Shown here: positions 34,735-44,600 of the stretch, one piece after another
Layout: each line of letters begins with the position of its first letter
How positions within the stretch are numbered: position 1 is the first letter of the stretch
Source of the DNA: Chelatococcus reniformis
Lineage (GTDB): Bacteria > Pseudomonadota > Alphaproteobacteria > Rhizobiales > Beijerinckiaceae
Direction of reading: 5' to 3'
NCBI RefSeq assembly: GCF_014640075.1
Contig: NZ_BMGG01000011.1
Coordinates: forward strand, 248,432 to 312,431
DNA length: 64,000 nucleotides
The notes under the pieces: model-generated
The model's input: only the letters and a program-made list of their open reading frames with translations
What the model was told of the DNA's origin: nothing
The model's database searches: none
Made by a program: the position numbers and the translations under genes

Positions 34735-35697
34735 CTATTCCGCCGCTTCGCCGCGCAACTCCCGCGGCAGCGGGAAGAACATGCTCTCATCGGCCGTCGA
34801 CACCGTCTCGACCGTCACGGTGTAGCGGGCGGCAAAGGCGTCGATGATCTCCTCCACCAGGAGCTCGGGGGCTGAGGCGCCGGCGGTCAGGCCCAGGCGC
34901 CGGATCCGCTCGAACGCCGGCCAATCGATCTCGGCGGCACGCTGCACGAGCCGCGCGGTGCGGCAGCCGATACGCTCGGCCACCTCGCGCAGGCGTTGAG
35001 AATTGGAGGAGTTGGGCGAGCCGACGACGATCATGGCATCGACCAACGGAGCCACGCGCTTCACCGCCTCCTGGCGGTTGGTGGTGGCGTAGCAGATGTC
35101 CTCGCGCTGCGGGCCGACGATGGCCGGGAAGCGCGCCTGCAGGGCCTCGACGATCTGCCGCGCGTCATCGACCGAGAGCGTCGTCTGGGTGACATAGGCG
35201 AGGCTCGTCGGATCAGGCGGAGCGATCCGGCCGACGTCGTCCGCCGTCTCGACCAGCGTGATGGCGCCGCGCGGCAGCTGGCCCATGGTACCGATCACCT
35301 CGGGATGGCCGGCATGGCCGACCAGAATGACGTGGCGCCCGCGCTTGCGATGCACCTCCGCCTCCCGATGCACCTTGGTGACCAGCGGGCACGTCGCATC
35401 GATGGCGAACAGGCGGCGGCCCGCCGCTTCCGCCGGCACGGCGCGCGGCACGCCGTGCGCCGAAAAGACCACCGGGGCATCGGTGGCCGGAATCTCCGAC
35501 AGCTCGTCGACGAAGACGGCGCCCTTCCGGCGCAGGCTCTCCACCACGTATTTGTTGTGCACGATCTCGTGGCGCACGTAGACGGGCGGCCCGTAGGTGG
35601 CGAGCGCCTTCTCCACCACGTCGATGGCGCGCACGACCCCGGCGCAGAAACCGCGCGGAGAACAGAGGAGGATGTCGAGCGGAGGCTTTACGGTCAT
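34735..35697 (-). CDS. ispH: 4-hydroxy-3-methylbut-2-enyl diphosphate reductase
   Basis: The last enzyme of the MEP isoprenoid pathway makes IPP and DMAPP with a [4Fe-4S] cluster. The three cluster cysteines are in [13 protein letters not shown] (Cys18), [11 protein letters not shown] and [11 protein letters not shown]. Also present are [15 protein letters not shown] and [11 protein letters not shown] chose the ATG at 35697 over a TTG at 35703. It heads the ispH-thrB-rnhA operon. Confidence 0.96.
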   Translation of the reverse strand: MTVKPPLDILLCSPRGFCAGVVRAIDVVEKALATYGPPVYVRHEIVHNKYVVESLRRKGAVFVDELSEIPATDAPVVFSAHGVPRAVPAEAAGRRLFAIDATCPLVTKVHREAEVHRKRGRHVILVGHAGHPEVIGTMGQLPRGAITLVETADDVGRIAPPDPTSLAYVTQTTLSVDDARQIVEALQARFPAIVGPQREDICYATTNRQEAVKRVAPLVDAMIVVGSPNSSNSQRLREVAERIGCRTARLVQRAAEIDWPAFERIRRLGLTAGASAPELLVEEIIDAFAARYTVTVETVSTADESMFFPLPRELRGEAAE

Positions 35698-35828
35698 CGG
35701 CAAGGTGTGTTGGCGTCGCGCTGATGTGGCTGTTGCGGCATCGACGTGTCAAGGACGCGGTTTGCCCGATGGCCGCCCCCTTTCGGTGTTCTCCGTGTCC
35801 GACAAACGGCCGATGGGCGATCCGCATG

Positions 35829-35852
35829 CTCTCGCGCCGGCTTCGGCGAGAG
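35829..35852 (+). promoter_or_regulatory. hairpin in the Kef leader
   Basis: CTCTCGC (35829-35835) and GCGAGAG (35846-35852) form a perfect 7-bp stem enclosing a 10-base loop, CCG/CGG closing within it. It ends 16 bases before the ATG of the antiporter gene, close to the ribosome site (GGAGAA). It could affect translation. Confidence 0.5.
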
Positions 35853-35868
35853 AGTATGGAGAACCCGC

Positions 35869-37725
35869 ATGTCAGATCCCAGCGGACAATCCAGCTTCAT
35901 CCAGCCGGTGCTCGTGTTCTGCGGCGCCGCGGCGGTCGCCGTGCCGCTGTTCCGGCGGCTCGGCCTTGGCGCCATCATCGGCTACCTCGTCGCCGGGGTC
36001 GCCATCGGCCCCTATGCGCTCGGGCTCTTCGCCACTCCGGAGACCATCACCGGCGTCGCCGAAATCGGCGTCGTGCTCCTGCTCTTCATCGTCGGCCTGG
36101 AGCTCAAGCTCTCGCATCTATGGTCGATGCGGCGCGACATCTTCGGCCTGGGGCTGGCGCAGCTCGCGATCACCGGCATCCTGGTCGCGGCCGTCGCCGT
36201 CGCAGTGGGCGTCCCGGCCAAGGGTGCCGCCGTCGCCGGCGCGGCGCTCAGCCTGTCGGCCACCGCCATTGCCTTGCAGATCCTGAACGAGCGCGGCGAG
36301 CTGCAGACCCCCTACGGCCAGCGGTCGTTCGCTGTCCTGCTGTTTCAGGACCTGTCGATCGTTCCGATCCTCGCCGCGGTGCCCCTCATGGCCAATGTCG
36401 TGTCGGCCGACGCAGGCGGCCTGGCGGAACGGCTCGCCAATGCGGGCAAAGCGATCGGCGCCATCGTCGCCCTGGTGCTGATCGGCCGCTACCTGTTGAA
36501 CCCGTTCTTTCGGGTGTTGGCGAGCAGCGGCGCCCGCGAGGTGTTGACGGCAGCGGCGCTGCTCGTGGTGCTGGGCGCGGCCCTGCTCATGGAGGAAGCT
36601 GGCTTCTCCATGGCCATGGGCGCCTTCGTCGCCGGCGTGCTGCTGGCCGAATCGAACTTCCGCCATCAGCTCGAGGCGGACATCGAGCCCTTTCGCGGCC
36701 TGCTCCTGGGGCTCTTCTTCATGAGCGTCGGCATGTCGCTGGACCTGCGCCTGGTGCTGGAGCAGGCGGCCGTGCTGGCGCTGGCGACGGCCGCTCTCGT
36801 GGGAGGCAAGATCGCGATCGTCTCGGCCCTCGCCCGCTTGTCCGGCTCCTCGTGGACTGACGCGCTGCGCGCCGGCGCCCTGCTCGCCACCGCCGGCGAG
36901 TTCGCCTTCGTGCTGCTGCCGCTGGCCGGCACCCTCGGCGTCCTGTCGGCCACGCATGCCCAGCTGCTCATTGCGGTTGCCGCCCTGTCCATGCTGGTCG
37001 CCCCGCTCGCCGCCAAGCTGCTGGACATGATCCTCGTTCGCGCCGGCGCTGCGCGGCCGCTCATCGATGAGGACGTGGAGGGCGACCGCAACGCCAGCGA
37101 CCAGTCCAGCGTCATCGTCATCGGCTTCGGCCGCTTCGGCCAGGTCGTCAATCAGGTGCTGCTGGCGGAGGCCGTCGACGTCACGGTCATCGACCTCGAT
37201 GTCAACCGCATCCGCCAGGCGACGCGCTTCGGCTTCCAGGTCTACTACGGCGACGGCACACGGCTCGACGTGCTGCACGCCGCCGGCACCGGGCGTGCGA
37301 GAGTTGTCTGCGTGTGCGTCGACCACGCGGAGACGGCGACCCGCATCGTCGAGCTGCTGCATGCGGAATTCCCCCGGGTGCGGACCTACGTGCGGGCCTA
37401 CGACCGGGTGCACGCCATCGAGCTGATGCACATGCAGGTGGACTATCAGCTGCGCGAGACGTTCCGCTCGGCGCTCTCCTTCGGCCGCGCCACGCTCGAA
37501 GCGCTGGGCATCGATCCGGAGCGCGCAGCGGAGGTCGAGGAGGATGTGCGCAAACGCGACATCGCCCGCCTCGTGCTGCAGGGCGAGGGCGGCCTGCTCG
37601 ACGGCGCGGACCTGTTGCACGGCGCCACCGTCACGCCCGAGCCGCTCATGGCTCCCAAGTTCAAGTCCAAGGCGCTCACCGCGGAAACGCGCGATCTGAT
37701 CGCCATGGACGGAGACGGCAGTTGA
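35869..37725 (+). CDS. Kef-type K+/H+ antiporter with RCK domain
   Basis: This 618-residue CPA2 protein has about 12-13 membrane helices (e.g. IIGYLVAGVAIGPYALGLF) with the signature VVLLLFIVGLELKL and GEFAFVLLPLAGTLG. A cytosolic TrkA-N domain follows (VIVIGFGRFGQVVNQVLLAE, nucleotide-binding GxGxxG) after residue 410. Kef systems export K+ during electrophile stress under glutathione control. The start at 35869 removes an unlike N-terminal extension. The MATE gene overlaps its stop. Confidence 0.93.
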   Translation: MSDPSGQSSFIQPVLVFCGAAAVAVPLFRRLGLGAIIGYLVAGVAIGPYALGLFATPETITGVAEIGVVLLLFIVGLELKLSHLWSMRRDIFGLGLAQLAITGILVAAVAVAVGVPAKGAAVAGAALSLSATAIALQILNERGELQTPYGQRSFAVLLFQDLSIVPILAAVPLMANVVSADAGGLAERLANAGKAIGAIVALVLIGRYLLNPFFRVLASSGAREVLTAAALLVVLGAALLMEEAGFSMAMGAFVAGVLLAESNFRHQLEADIEPFRGLLLGLFFMSVGMSLDLRLVLEQAAVLALATAALVGGKIAIVSALARLSGSSWTDALRAGALLATAGEFAFVLLPLAGTLGVLSATHAQLLIAVAALSMLVAPLAAKLLDMILVRAGAARPLIDEDVEGDRNASDQSSVIVIGFGRFGQVVNQVLLAEAVDVTVIDLDVNRIRQATRFGFQVYYGDGTRLDVLHAAGTGRARVVCVCVDHAETATRIVELLHAEFPRVRTYVRAYDRVHAIELMHMQVDYQLRETFRSALSFGRATLEALGIDPERAAEVEEDVRKRDIARLVLQGEGGLLDGADLLHGATVTPEPLMAPKFKSKALTAETRDLIAMDGDGS

Positions 37726-39095
37726 ACCGGGTCGACGTCGGTCGGGCGCCGCCGCGGCAGGAGGCCATCTTCACGACCGGGTCCACCATGCGCCACGTGC
37801 TGGTGATGGCCTCGACGGGCGCCGTCGGCCTGATGGCGGTGTTCGCCGTCGATCTGCTGACGCTGCTCTACGTGTCGTGGCTCGGCGACACGTCGCTGAC
37901 GGCGGCGGTGGGCTTTGCCGGCATCCTGATGTTCGTCACCGTATCGACTTCCATCGGCCTGCTCATCGCAGTCAGCGCGCTGGTCTCACGCACGCTGGGA
38001 CGCCGCGACGTCGCCGCGGCCCGGCGCATCGCCGGCAGCACGGTGACGATCGCGGCGGCGATCTCGGGGACGATCGGTCTGGCGATGCTGATCGCCGCCC
38101 ATCCGCTGCTGGTGCAGCTCGGCGCCACGGGCCGCGTGCTCGAGACCGCCCATCGCTTCCTGCTGATCGCGCTCCCCGGCACCGTCTTCATGGGGCTGGG
38201 CATGGCCCTGTCGGCGGTGCTGCGCGCCGTCGGCGACGCGCGCCGGTCGATGTATGTGACCCTGGCCGGCGCCATCACGACGGCCGTGTGCGATCCGCTT
38301 TTGATCTTCGTGCTCGGCCTCGGGGTGGACGGCGCCGCCATCGTCACGCTCATCAGCCGCGTCGTCGTCGCGCTCGTCGGCTTTCACGGCGCCGTGGTGG
38401 TCCATCGGATGGTGGCGCGGCCGAGTCGGGGCAGCATCCGCCTGGACGGGCGGCCGATGCTGGCCATCGCCCTCCCCGCCATGGCCGCCAATGTGGCGAC
38501 GCCAATCGCCGCCGGCTTCATGACCTCCATCCTCGCCCGCTACGGCGAGGAGGCGGTCGCCGCCAACGCCATCATCTCGCGCCTGGTTCCGGTCGCCTTC
38601 GGCCTGCTGTTCGCCATGTCGGGGGCCATCGGCCCGATCCTCGGCCAGAACTTCGGCGCCGGCCTGCTGGTGCGCGTCCGCCGCACCTTCAGCGATGCGC
38701 TCATCTGCGGCACGCTTTACATCCTTGCCGCCTGGCTCGTGCTGGCGCTCGCGCAGAACCTCGTCGTCGCCGCCTTCGCCGCGCAGGGCGAGACGGCCGA
38801 CCTGCTGCGCCTGTTCTGCGCGGTGCTGGCCGGCAGCTGGATCTTCCACGGCGCCCTGTTCCTGGCCAACTCGGCCTTCAACAATCTGGGCTTTCCGCTG
38901 CTGACCACCGTATTGAACTGGGGCAAGGCCACGCTCGGCACCATTCCCTTCGGGCTTGCCGGCGCGCACATGGGCGGCGCGGCCGGCGCGCTCATCGGCC
39001 AGGGTATCGGCGCCATCGCATTCGGTATCGCCAGCGTGGTGCTGGCCTACCGGGCGATCGACCGGCTCGGCGAGCAGGCCCGGCCGGCGCACTGA
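37722..39095 (+). CDS. MATE family efflux protein
   Basis: The protein (457 aa) has about 12 membrane segments and the MATE signatures VSWLGDTSLTAAVGFAGI and ALPGTVFMGLGMALSAVLRAVGD, plus GAIGPILGQNFGAG in the second half. It probably exports drugs or flavins with Na+ or H+. The likely start is TTG 37722, overlapping the antiporter stop (TTGA) with GGAG upstream; an ATG at 37788 is an alternative. Confidence 0.9.
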   Translation: MNRVDVGRAPPRQEAIFTTGSTMRHVLVMASTGAVGLMAVFAVDLLTLLYVSWLGDTSLTAAVGFAGILMFVTVSTSIGLLIAVSALVSRTLGRRDVAAARRIAGSTVTIAAAISGTIGLAMLIAAHPLLVQLGATGRVLETAHRFLLIALPGTVFMGLGMALSAVLRAVGDARRSMYVTLAGAITTAVCDPLLIFVLGLGVDGAAIVTLISRVVVALVGFHGAVVVHRMVARPSRGSIRLDGRPMLAIALPAMAANVATPIAAGFMTSILARYGEEAVAANAIISRLVPVAFGLLFAMSGAIGPILGQNFGAGLLVRVRRTFSDALICGTLYILAAWLVLALAQNLVVAAFAAQGETADLLRLFCAVLAGSWIFHGALFLANSAFNNLGFPLLTTVLNWGKATLGTIPFGLAGAHMGGAAGALIGQGIGAIAFGIASVVLAYRAIDRLGEQARPAH

Positions 39096-39227
39096 GCGCC
39101 GCGGCGTCGCCGCGCTTTCTTTGGTGCCGGTGATTTCCATCCACGTGCAAGCGCTCTAACCTGCCGCCGACACGCTGCGCAGGTTTAGTCCACGTCTTCC
39201 GGACAAAACGGCGGGGGGAGTGGGCCG

Positions 39228-40115
39228 ATGTATAATCTCTACGACATCATGCAGGCGGCCCAGCAAGGGCAGGCCGTCGCCAACATCGCCAACCAGTTCG
39301 GCCTCTCCGCCGACCAGACCCGCAAGGCGATCGAAGCCACGCTGCCGGCCTTTTCGCTGGGCCTGCAGCGCGCGATGCAGAGTCAGCAGGGGCTGCTGAA
39401 CACCATGGGGCTCATGGGCAGCGGCCAGTTCATGCCCTTCTTCGAGCAGGCCGCGGCAACGCGCACGCCGAGTGCACCCGCCCAGGGAGCCAGCGTCGTC
39501 GAGACCGTGTTCGGCTCGCCCGAGGTGACCCGGCAGGTGGCGGCGCACGCCGCCGTCCTCTCGGGCGTGAGGCCGGAGGTGCTGCTGCGCATGCTGCCCC
39601 TCATCGGCGCCATGATCATGGGCGGCCTGTTCAAGGTCGCCATGGAACAGGGGATGGGGCAGTTGCTTGCCCAGTCGGCCGAGTTCATGCAGCGGGCCGG
39701 CGGCGCCGCGCCAGCCCGGCCGCCCCAGCAGCCGCCGCCGAGCACGACCGACAGCGCCGCCGACATGATGGGCCAGATGGTCGCCAACTCGCTCAAGGCC
39801 GTGTTCAGCGTTTTCCCGGCGCAGTCGAAGCCGGACGCTCCGGTGGCGCCGGCAGCCGCCCCCGCTCCACCCCGGCCGAGCCCGCCCCCGCCGGCCGCAG
39901 CGGCCGCGGCTCCGCCACCGGAGAGCCCTGCGGAGCCCGCCAGCGCCGGCGCCGGCGATGAGGCGTTCGATGCCGCCAAGGCGGGCTTCGAGCACTTCAG
40001 CCGCATGTTCGAGACCGGACGCACGGTGCAGGACCAGCACCTGGCTACCATGCGCGCCATCTTCGACAGCTTCGCGCCGAAGAACGGCGCCGCCAAGCCG
40101 GCCGGTTCCGACTGA
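39228..40115 (+). CDS. DUF937 domain protein
   Basis: The N-terminal 130 residues (LYDIMQAAQQGQAVANIANQ and FGLSADQTRKAIEATLPAF) form a DUF937 domain, made of short helix pairs. A Pro/Ala-rich low-complexity linker (about 195-235) and a C-terminal helix (FEHFSRMFETGRTVQDQHL) follow. GGGGGGAG precedes the ATG. Biological role is unknown. Confidence 0.85.
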   Translation: MYNLYDIMQAAQQGQAVANIANQFGLSADQTRKAIEATLPAFSLGLQRAMQSQQGLLNTMGLMGSGQFMPFFEQAAATRTPSAPAQGASVVETVFGSPEVTRQVAAHAAVLSGVRPEVLLRMLPLIGAMIMGGLFKVAMEQGMGQLLAQSAEFMQRAGGAAPARPPQQPPPSTTDSAADMMGQMVANSLKAVFSVFPAQSKPDAPVAPAAAPAPPRPSPPPPAAAAAAPPPESPAEPASAGAGDEAFDAAKAGFEHFSRMFETGRTVQDQHLATMRAIFDSFAPKNGAAKPAGSD

Positions 40116-40206
40116 AGCACTCATGATCTGTTGAATCTGGAACGCATCCCATGCGCGGCACACGCCCGCGCAAGAGAAGCTCTGCAATTTGAACGGAGGG
40201 CTTCAT

Positions 40207-40232
40207 CCGATCAGCCGAATTTAACTGATCGG
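40207..40232. terminator. hairpin between convergent DUF937 and purD genes
   Basis: CCGATCAG (40207-40214) and CTGATCGG (40225-40232) form a perfect 8-bp stem with a 10-base A/T-rich loop. It lies between convergent stops. There is no long T-run on either side, so termination is inferred from position. Confidence 0.5.
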
Positions 40233-40255
40233 AAAGCGCTGCGGCTCGGGGCCGC

Positions 40256-41533
40256 TCAGCCCCCGCGCGCCACCGCCCGATAGCCGATGTCGCGGCGGCA
40301 GAAGCCCTCCGGCCAGTCGATGCGATCGACGCCGGCATAGGCGCGCCGCTGCGCTTCGGTCACCGTGGCGCCCGTCGCCGTCACGGCGAGCACCCGGCCG
40401 CCGGCGGCGACGAGCCTGTCACCATCGGCCCGGGTGCCGGCCTGGAACACCATCAGGCGGGGATCCGCCGCCTCCGCCGCGGCGATGCCGCGGATCTGGG
40501 AACCGCTCGTCACCGGCCCCGGATAACCGCGGGTGGCCATGACCACCGTGAGGGCGGCCTCGAGCGACCAGCCGACCGCGACATCGTGCAGGCCGCCGTC
40601 GATCGCCGCGAGGGCCACATCGACCAGATCGCCTTCAAGGCGCGGCATCAGCACCTGGCATTCCGGATCGCCGAATCGGGCGTTGTACTCGATGAGCTGG
40701 GGGCCGGCGGCGGTCAGCATCAGTCCGGCGTAGAGCACGCCGACGTAGGGCGTGCCGCGCCGGGCGAGGCCCGTCACCGTCGGCACGATGATCTCGGCCA
40801 TGATGCGCCGTTCCAGCTCGGGGGTGACGACCGGCGCCGGCGAATAGGCGCCCATGCCGCCGGTGTTGGGACCCTGGTCGCCGTCGAAGGCGCGCTTGTG
40901 GTCCTGGGCCGTGCCGAAGGAAATCGCCGTGGTCCCATCGGAAATGGCGAAGAAGCTCGCCTCCTCGCCGACCAGGCAGTCTTCGATCACCACCTCGGCA
41001 CCGGCCGCGCCAAGCCCGCCCCCGAACATCATGGCGAGCGCCTCCTCCGCCTGCGCCACCGTCTCGGCGACGACGACGCCTTTGCCGGCGGCGAGCCCGT
41101 CCGCCTTGACGACGATCGGCGCGCCGCGGGCGCGCACGTAGGCGCGGGCCGCCTCCAGCTCGTCGAAGCGGGCAAAGCCGGCGGTCGGGATGCCGAACTC
41201 GGCACAGAGCTCCTTGGTGAACGCCTTGGAGCCCTCGAGCTGCGCCGCCGCCCGGGTCGGGCCGAAAGCCTTGATACCCTGGGCGACGAGGTCGTCGACG
41301 AGGCCGCCGACCAGCGGCGCCTCCGGACCGACGAACACGAGCCCGATAGACATCAACTTGCAGAAGGCTGCGACGGCGCCATGATCGGCCACGTCGAGCG
41401 TGACGTTCTCGCCGATGGCGGCGGTGCCGGGGTTGCCGGGGGCGATGAACAGAAGGTCGCAGCGCGGGCTCGCTGCCAGCTTCCAGGCGAGCGCATGCTC
41501 GCGCCCGCCCGACCCGATGAGAAGAATGTTCAT
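40256..41533 (-). CDS. purD: phosphoribosylamine-glycine ligase (GAR synthetase)
   Basis: The 425-residue ATP-grasp enzyme joins phosphoribosylamine and glycine in purine synthesis. Motifs are [66 protein letters not shown] and [18 protein letters not shown]. Length and start are normal. It stands alone. Confidence 0.97.
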   Translation of the reverse strand: MNILLIGSGGREHALAWKLAASPRCDLLFIAPGNPGTAAIGENVTLDVADHGAVAAFCKLMSIGLVFVGPEAPLVGGLVDDLVAQGIKAFGPTRAAAQLEGSKAFTKELCAEFGIPTAGFARFDELEAARAYVRARGAPIVVKADGLAAGKGVVVAETVAQAEEALAMMFGGGLGAAGAEVVIEDCLVGEEASFFAISDGTTAISFGTAQDHKRAFDGDQGPNTGGMGAYSPAPVVTPELERRIMAEIIVPTVTGLARRGTPYVGVLYAGLMLTAAGPQLIEYNARFGDPECQVLMPRLEGDLVDVALAAIDGGLHDVAVGWSLEAALTVVMATRGYPGPVTSGSQIRGIAAAEAADPRLMVFQAGTRADGDRLVAAGGRVLAVTATGATVTEAQRRAYAGVDRIDWPEGFCRRDIGYRAVARGG

Positions 41534-41603
41534 GGCCGCGGCTTATAAGCGCGATCGGGAAGGGTGGATACGGGTTTGACGGGAGCGGTCCCCCGCCTCG
41601 CGG

Positions 41604-44600
41604 TCACACGGTCAAGGTGTGAACCGCGCCGTCGCCGAACTCGCAATCCAGCAGCCAGTCCTCACCCACCTTGCGAACGTGGAAGAAGGTGGCCCCGTCA
41701 CCCGGCGCCGGCCGCACCGTGTCGACGACGCAGCTGTAGTGCCCTGAGCTGTGCTCGATGGCGATCGTCTCGCTCGCCACGACGTCCTCGGCAACTCCGT
41801 TGGCAAATGGAAACGGCCCATAGAGCGCCGCGGTGTGGATCGAATGGGCGCGGACGAGCCGGTTGCCGGCGCTGTCGAAGAGGTCGACCGTGGCAACGTA
41901 GCCGCGATGCTCGTCCCCGGAGAGAAAGACGACCCGCTCGATCCGATTCGCCGCGATGAAGGCGAGCACCTCGCGCAATGTATGGGGATAGCCGTCCCAG
42001 CCGTCCGAATACAGAGCGCTGAGGTTGGTCGGGTCGAGGCGCCGATCGCGCTGTACCGCGCGCCGGTGGCGCGGCAGCAGCATGACGGGAGAGACGATGA
42101 ACTTCGGCCCCGGCGCGCTCGACAGCCAGCATTTCAGCCGGTCCATCGTGGCCTCGTCGAACAGGGTGGCATCGGCGAGGCTGCCCACCCTGCGGTGCGA
42201 TCGCCGGGTGCGCGTATCGAGGAGGAAGAACGGAAAGCCGTCGAAATCGAATGTTTCGATGTCGTCCTTGATGCCGCGCTGATACTTGGCGAACATCGCG
42301 ACGCCGTGTGTCTTGTTCATCTGGTTGAGCGGATCGTCCGGCACTGCGACCGGCTCCCAATTGTCCGCTATCTCGTGGTCGTCGAGAAGCATGAACGAGG
42401 GGGCACGGCGCAGCGCGCTGCGAACGTTGGGCTGGCGCAGCCAGGCCTCGTAGGGCAGCCGGAAACGGCTGTCCTTGCTGGCGGGATCGTAGAGGCCGGC
42501 GGTGGGATCGACATAGACTTGGTCACCCGCGAACAGCATGAAGCGTGGGGCGAGCCCTGGATCGTCTTCAAAACGCTGCACGATCCGCTCATAGGAGCGA
42601 TAGGCGACCGCCGCATCGAAGAAGCCGCCCGGGTATTGGCAGGAGGCCAGCGAAAAGCGCGTGCCCGCCGGCGCCGGAGCCGGAAGCGGCGCGAAGGGCG
42701 GATCGTAGGGGATGACGCCGTCCATCAGATCCCGGTCCATTTCGTTCAGACCGCCCACGGTGTCGCCGGTGCCCGCCTGATCGAACTGCATGGTCATCGG
42801 GCTTCGTTCGACGCGCGTCCGCCCCGGCGCGGCCTCCAGCATAGGGCGTGATGCCTGTGTCAAGCCGCGATAGGTCAACCGATGCGCCGCGGCCGTGGCC
42901 GGACCTGCGGGGCGGCGCTTGGGCGTGGGCATGCCCAGCGCATGGCAGACGGCCCGCGCCATCTGCGTGAATTGGCGGTAGGCGAAGCCGTGGGCCGGCC
43001 TCGACTCGCGGGAAGGTGGGATCGTGGGCTCAAGCCTGTACACCTTTCGCGTCTGCGAGTCGGCCCAGAAGTAGTCCCTCGTCGTCTTCGCCGCGCCGAT
43101 CCCGGCGAGCAGTTCGTCGGACTCGTCGTAGACCAACAGGACGAGGAGAGCGTTGCCGGGATGACGGGCATCATAGCCGGGCATCGCTGTGGGCAGTGGT
43201 GCCTCGAAGGCATCCCAGCCGGTATCGTGCAGCTCCTGCGATCTGTAGATGGCCAGGTGGTCGAGGACGTATGACAGGTCCCAAGGCCGTCCGGCGTCGT
43301 CCGGACGTCGGATGTCGTCGCCCACGAGCTCGATGCGCAGCATCGCGACGGCTTCGGCCTCCCGGTGCGACGGCAGCGCTCCGACGCGCACGACGAGTGT
43401 CGCGCGGTCGGGCCGCTCTTCCGTAACAATCGGCCCGATCCACGGGGGATAAGCCGTCTTGCCTCCGCCTTCATTGTTTGGTCGATCCGGGATGTCGGTC
43501 TCGAGAAATGACCTGATCCGCGCAAATATATCCAGTCGACCGGTGCCGATCAGCGCGTCCTGATGGCCGGCCTGCCAGTTGACGTAGGGCGCGAGGTAGA
43601 TGCGTCCGGCATCGCTGAGGACCTTGTGCATGCGATCAACGGTCGACACGTGGGACAGGCCGTTCGCACCTCCATGCAGGCTGAAGGTCGGAAACGGCCA
43701 GTTCTCGCGAAACTGGCGGCGCGACACATAGGTGTTTTGACCCTTGTAGTCGGTCATGACGGCATAGCGCGCGAAGTGCACGGTCGTCGCCACCGTTTTC
43801 AGGTTGAGCGGACCGAAATGCTCGTCGATGTGGCGCAACATGAGAGGCTCCATGTTGGCCACATTGAAATCCCGGCCGTACAGGGCATCCATGCGATGTC
43901 GCGTTCGCGTCCAGGGTGTTCGTGCTGCCGGCCACAACGGGTTCTCGATGTCGTATTCTTCGTCGCTGTACGGCAAGGTCGCGAGAACCCGGTCCAGGAG
44001 ACCATCCAGGAGTGTCGGATTGGGCGGCCGGAATTCGTAGGCGTCCGGCAGGAAGTCCAAGAGATAGCGGACCGCATAGGCGCGAAAGATGTTCGCCGGC
44101 GTAAACACGACGAGAGGTCCGACCTGGGTGAACGCCGCGCGGCCGATGAGCTTGCTCAGCCTCTTTCCGGGCGGGCTGACGTCACCGAGCACCGCCATGC
44201 TGAAGACGACCGTTCCCATGCAATGGGCGATGACGTCCACCTTGCCGTCGATCGAGGCGCCGGCCGCCCTCTCGATCACCGCGCGGACGTCCGTCCTGGC
44301 GATCTGATCGAAGCTCCACGGTGCCTTCGCCGTCTCGTGCGCGGGGCTGGTCCTCAGGTCGGCAATCCAGACGTCGCGCCCCGCGTCCCACAGGTAGCTG
44401 GCGAGATTGGGGTTCACGGCGTGGTGCGCGAAGGTGGTGCCGCCGGCGCTGTAGCCATGCAGCATGACGACCGGCCGCTGCGCCGGCCCGCCGACCGGTT
44501 GCGCATAGCGCGTGAGCACCACTCGGCCTTTGACCGGCTCCGCGCCGAGGTCCGGTATCTCGTCGTCCAGGTCGATCGGGATGATCTCGGCCGGAACGAA

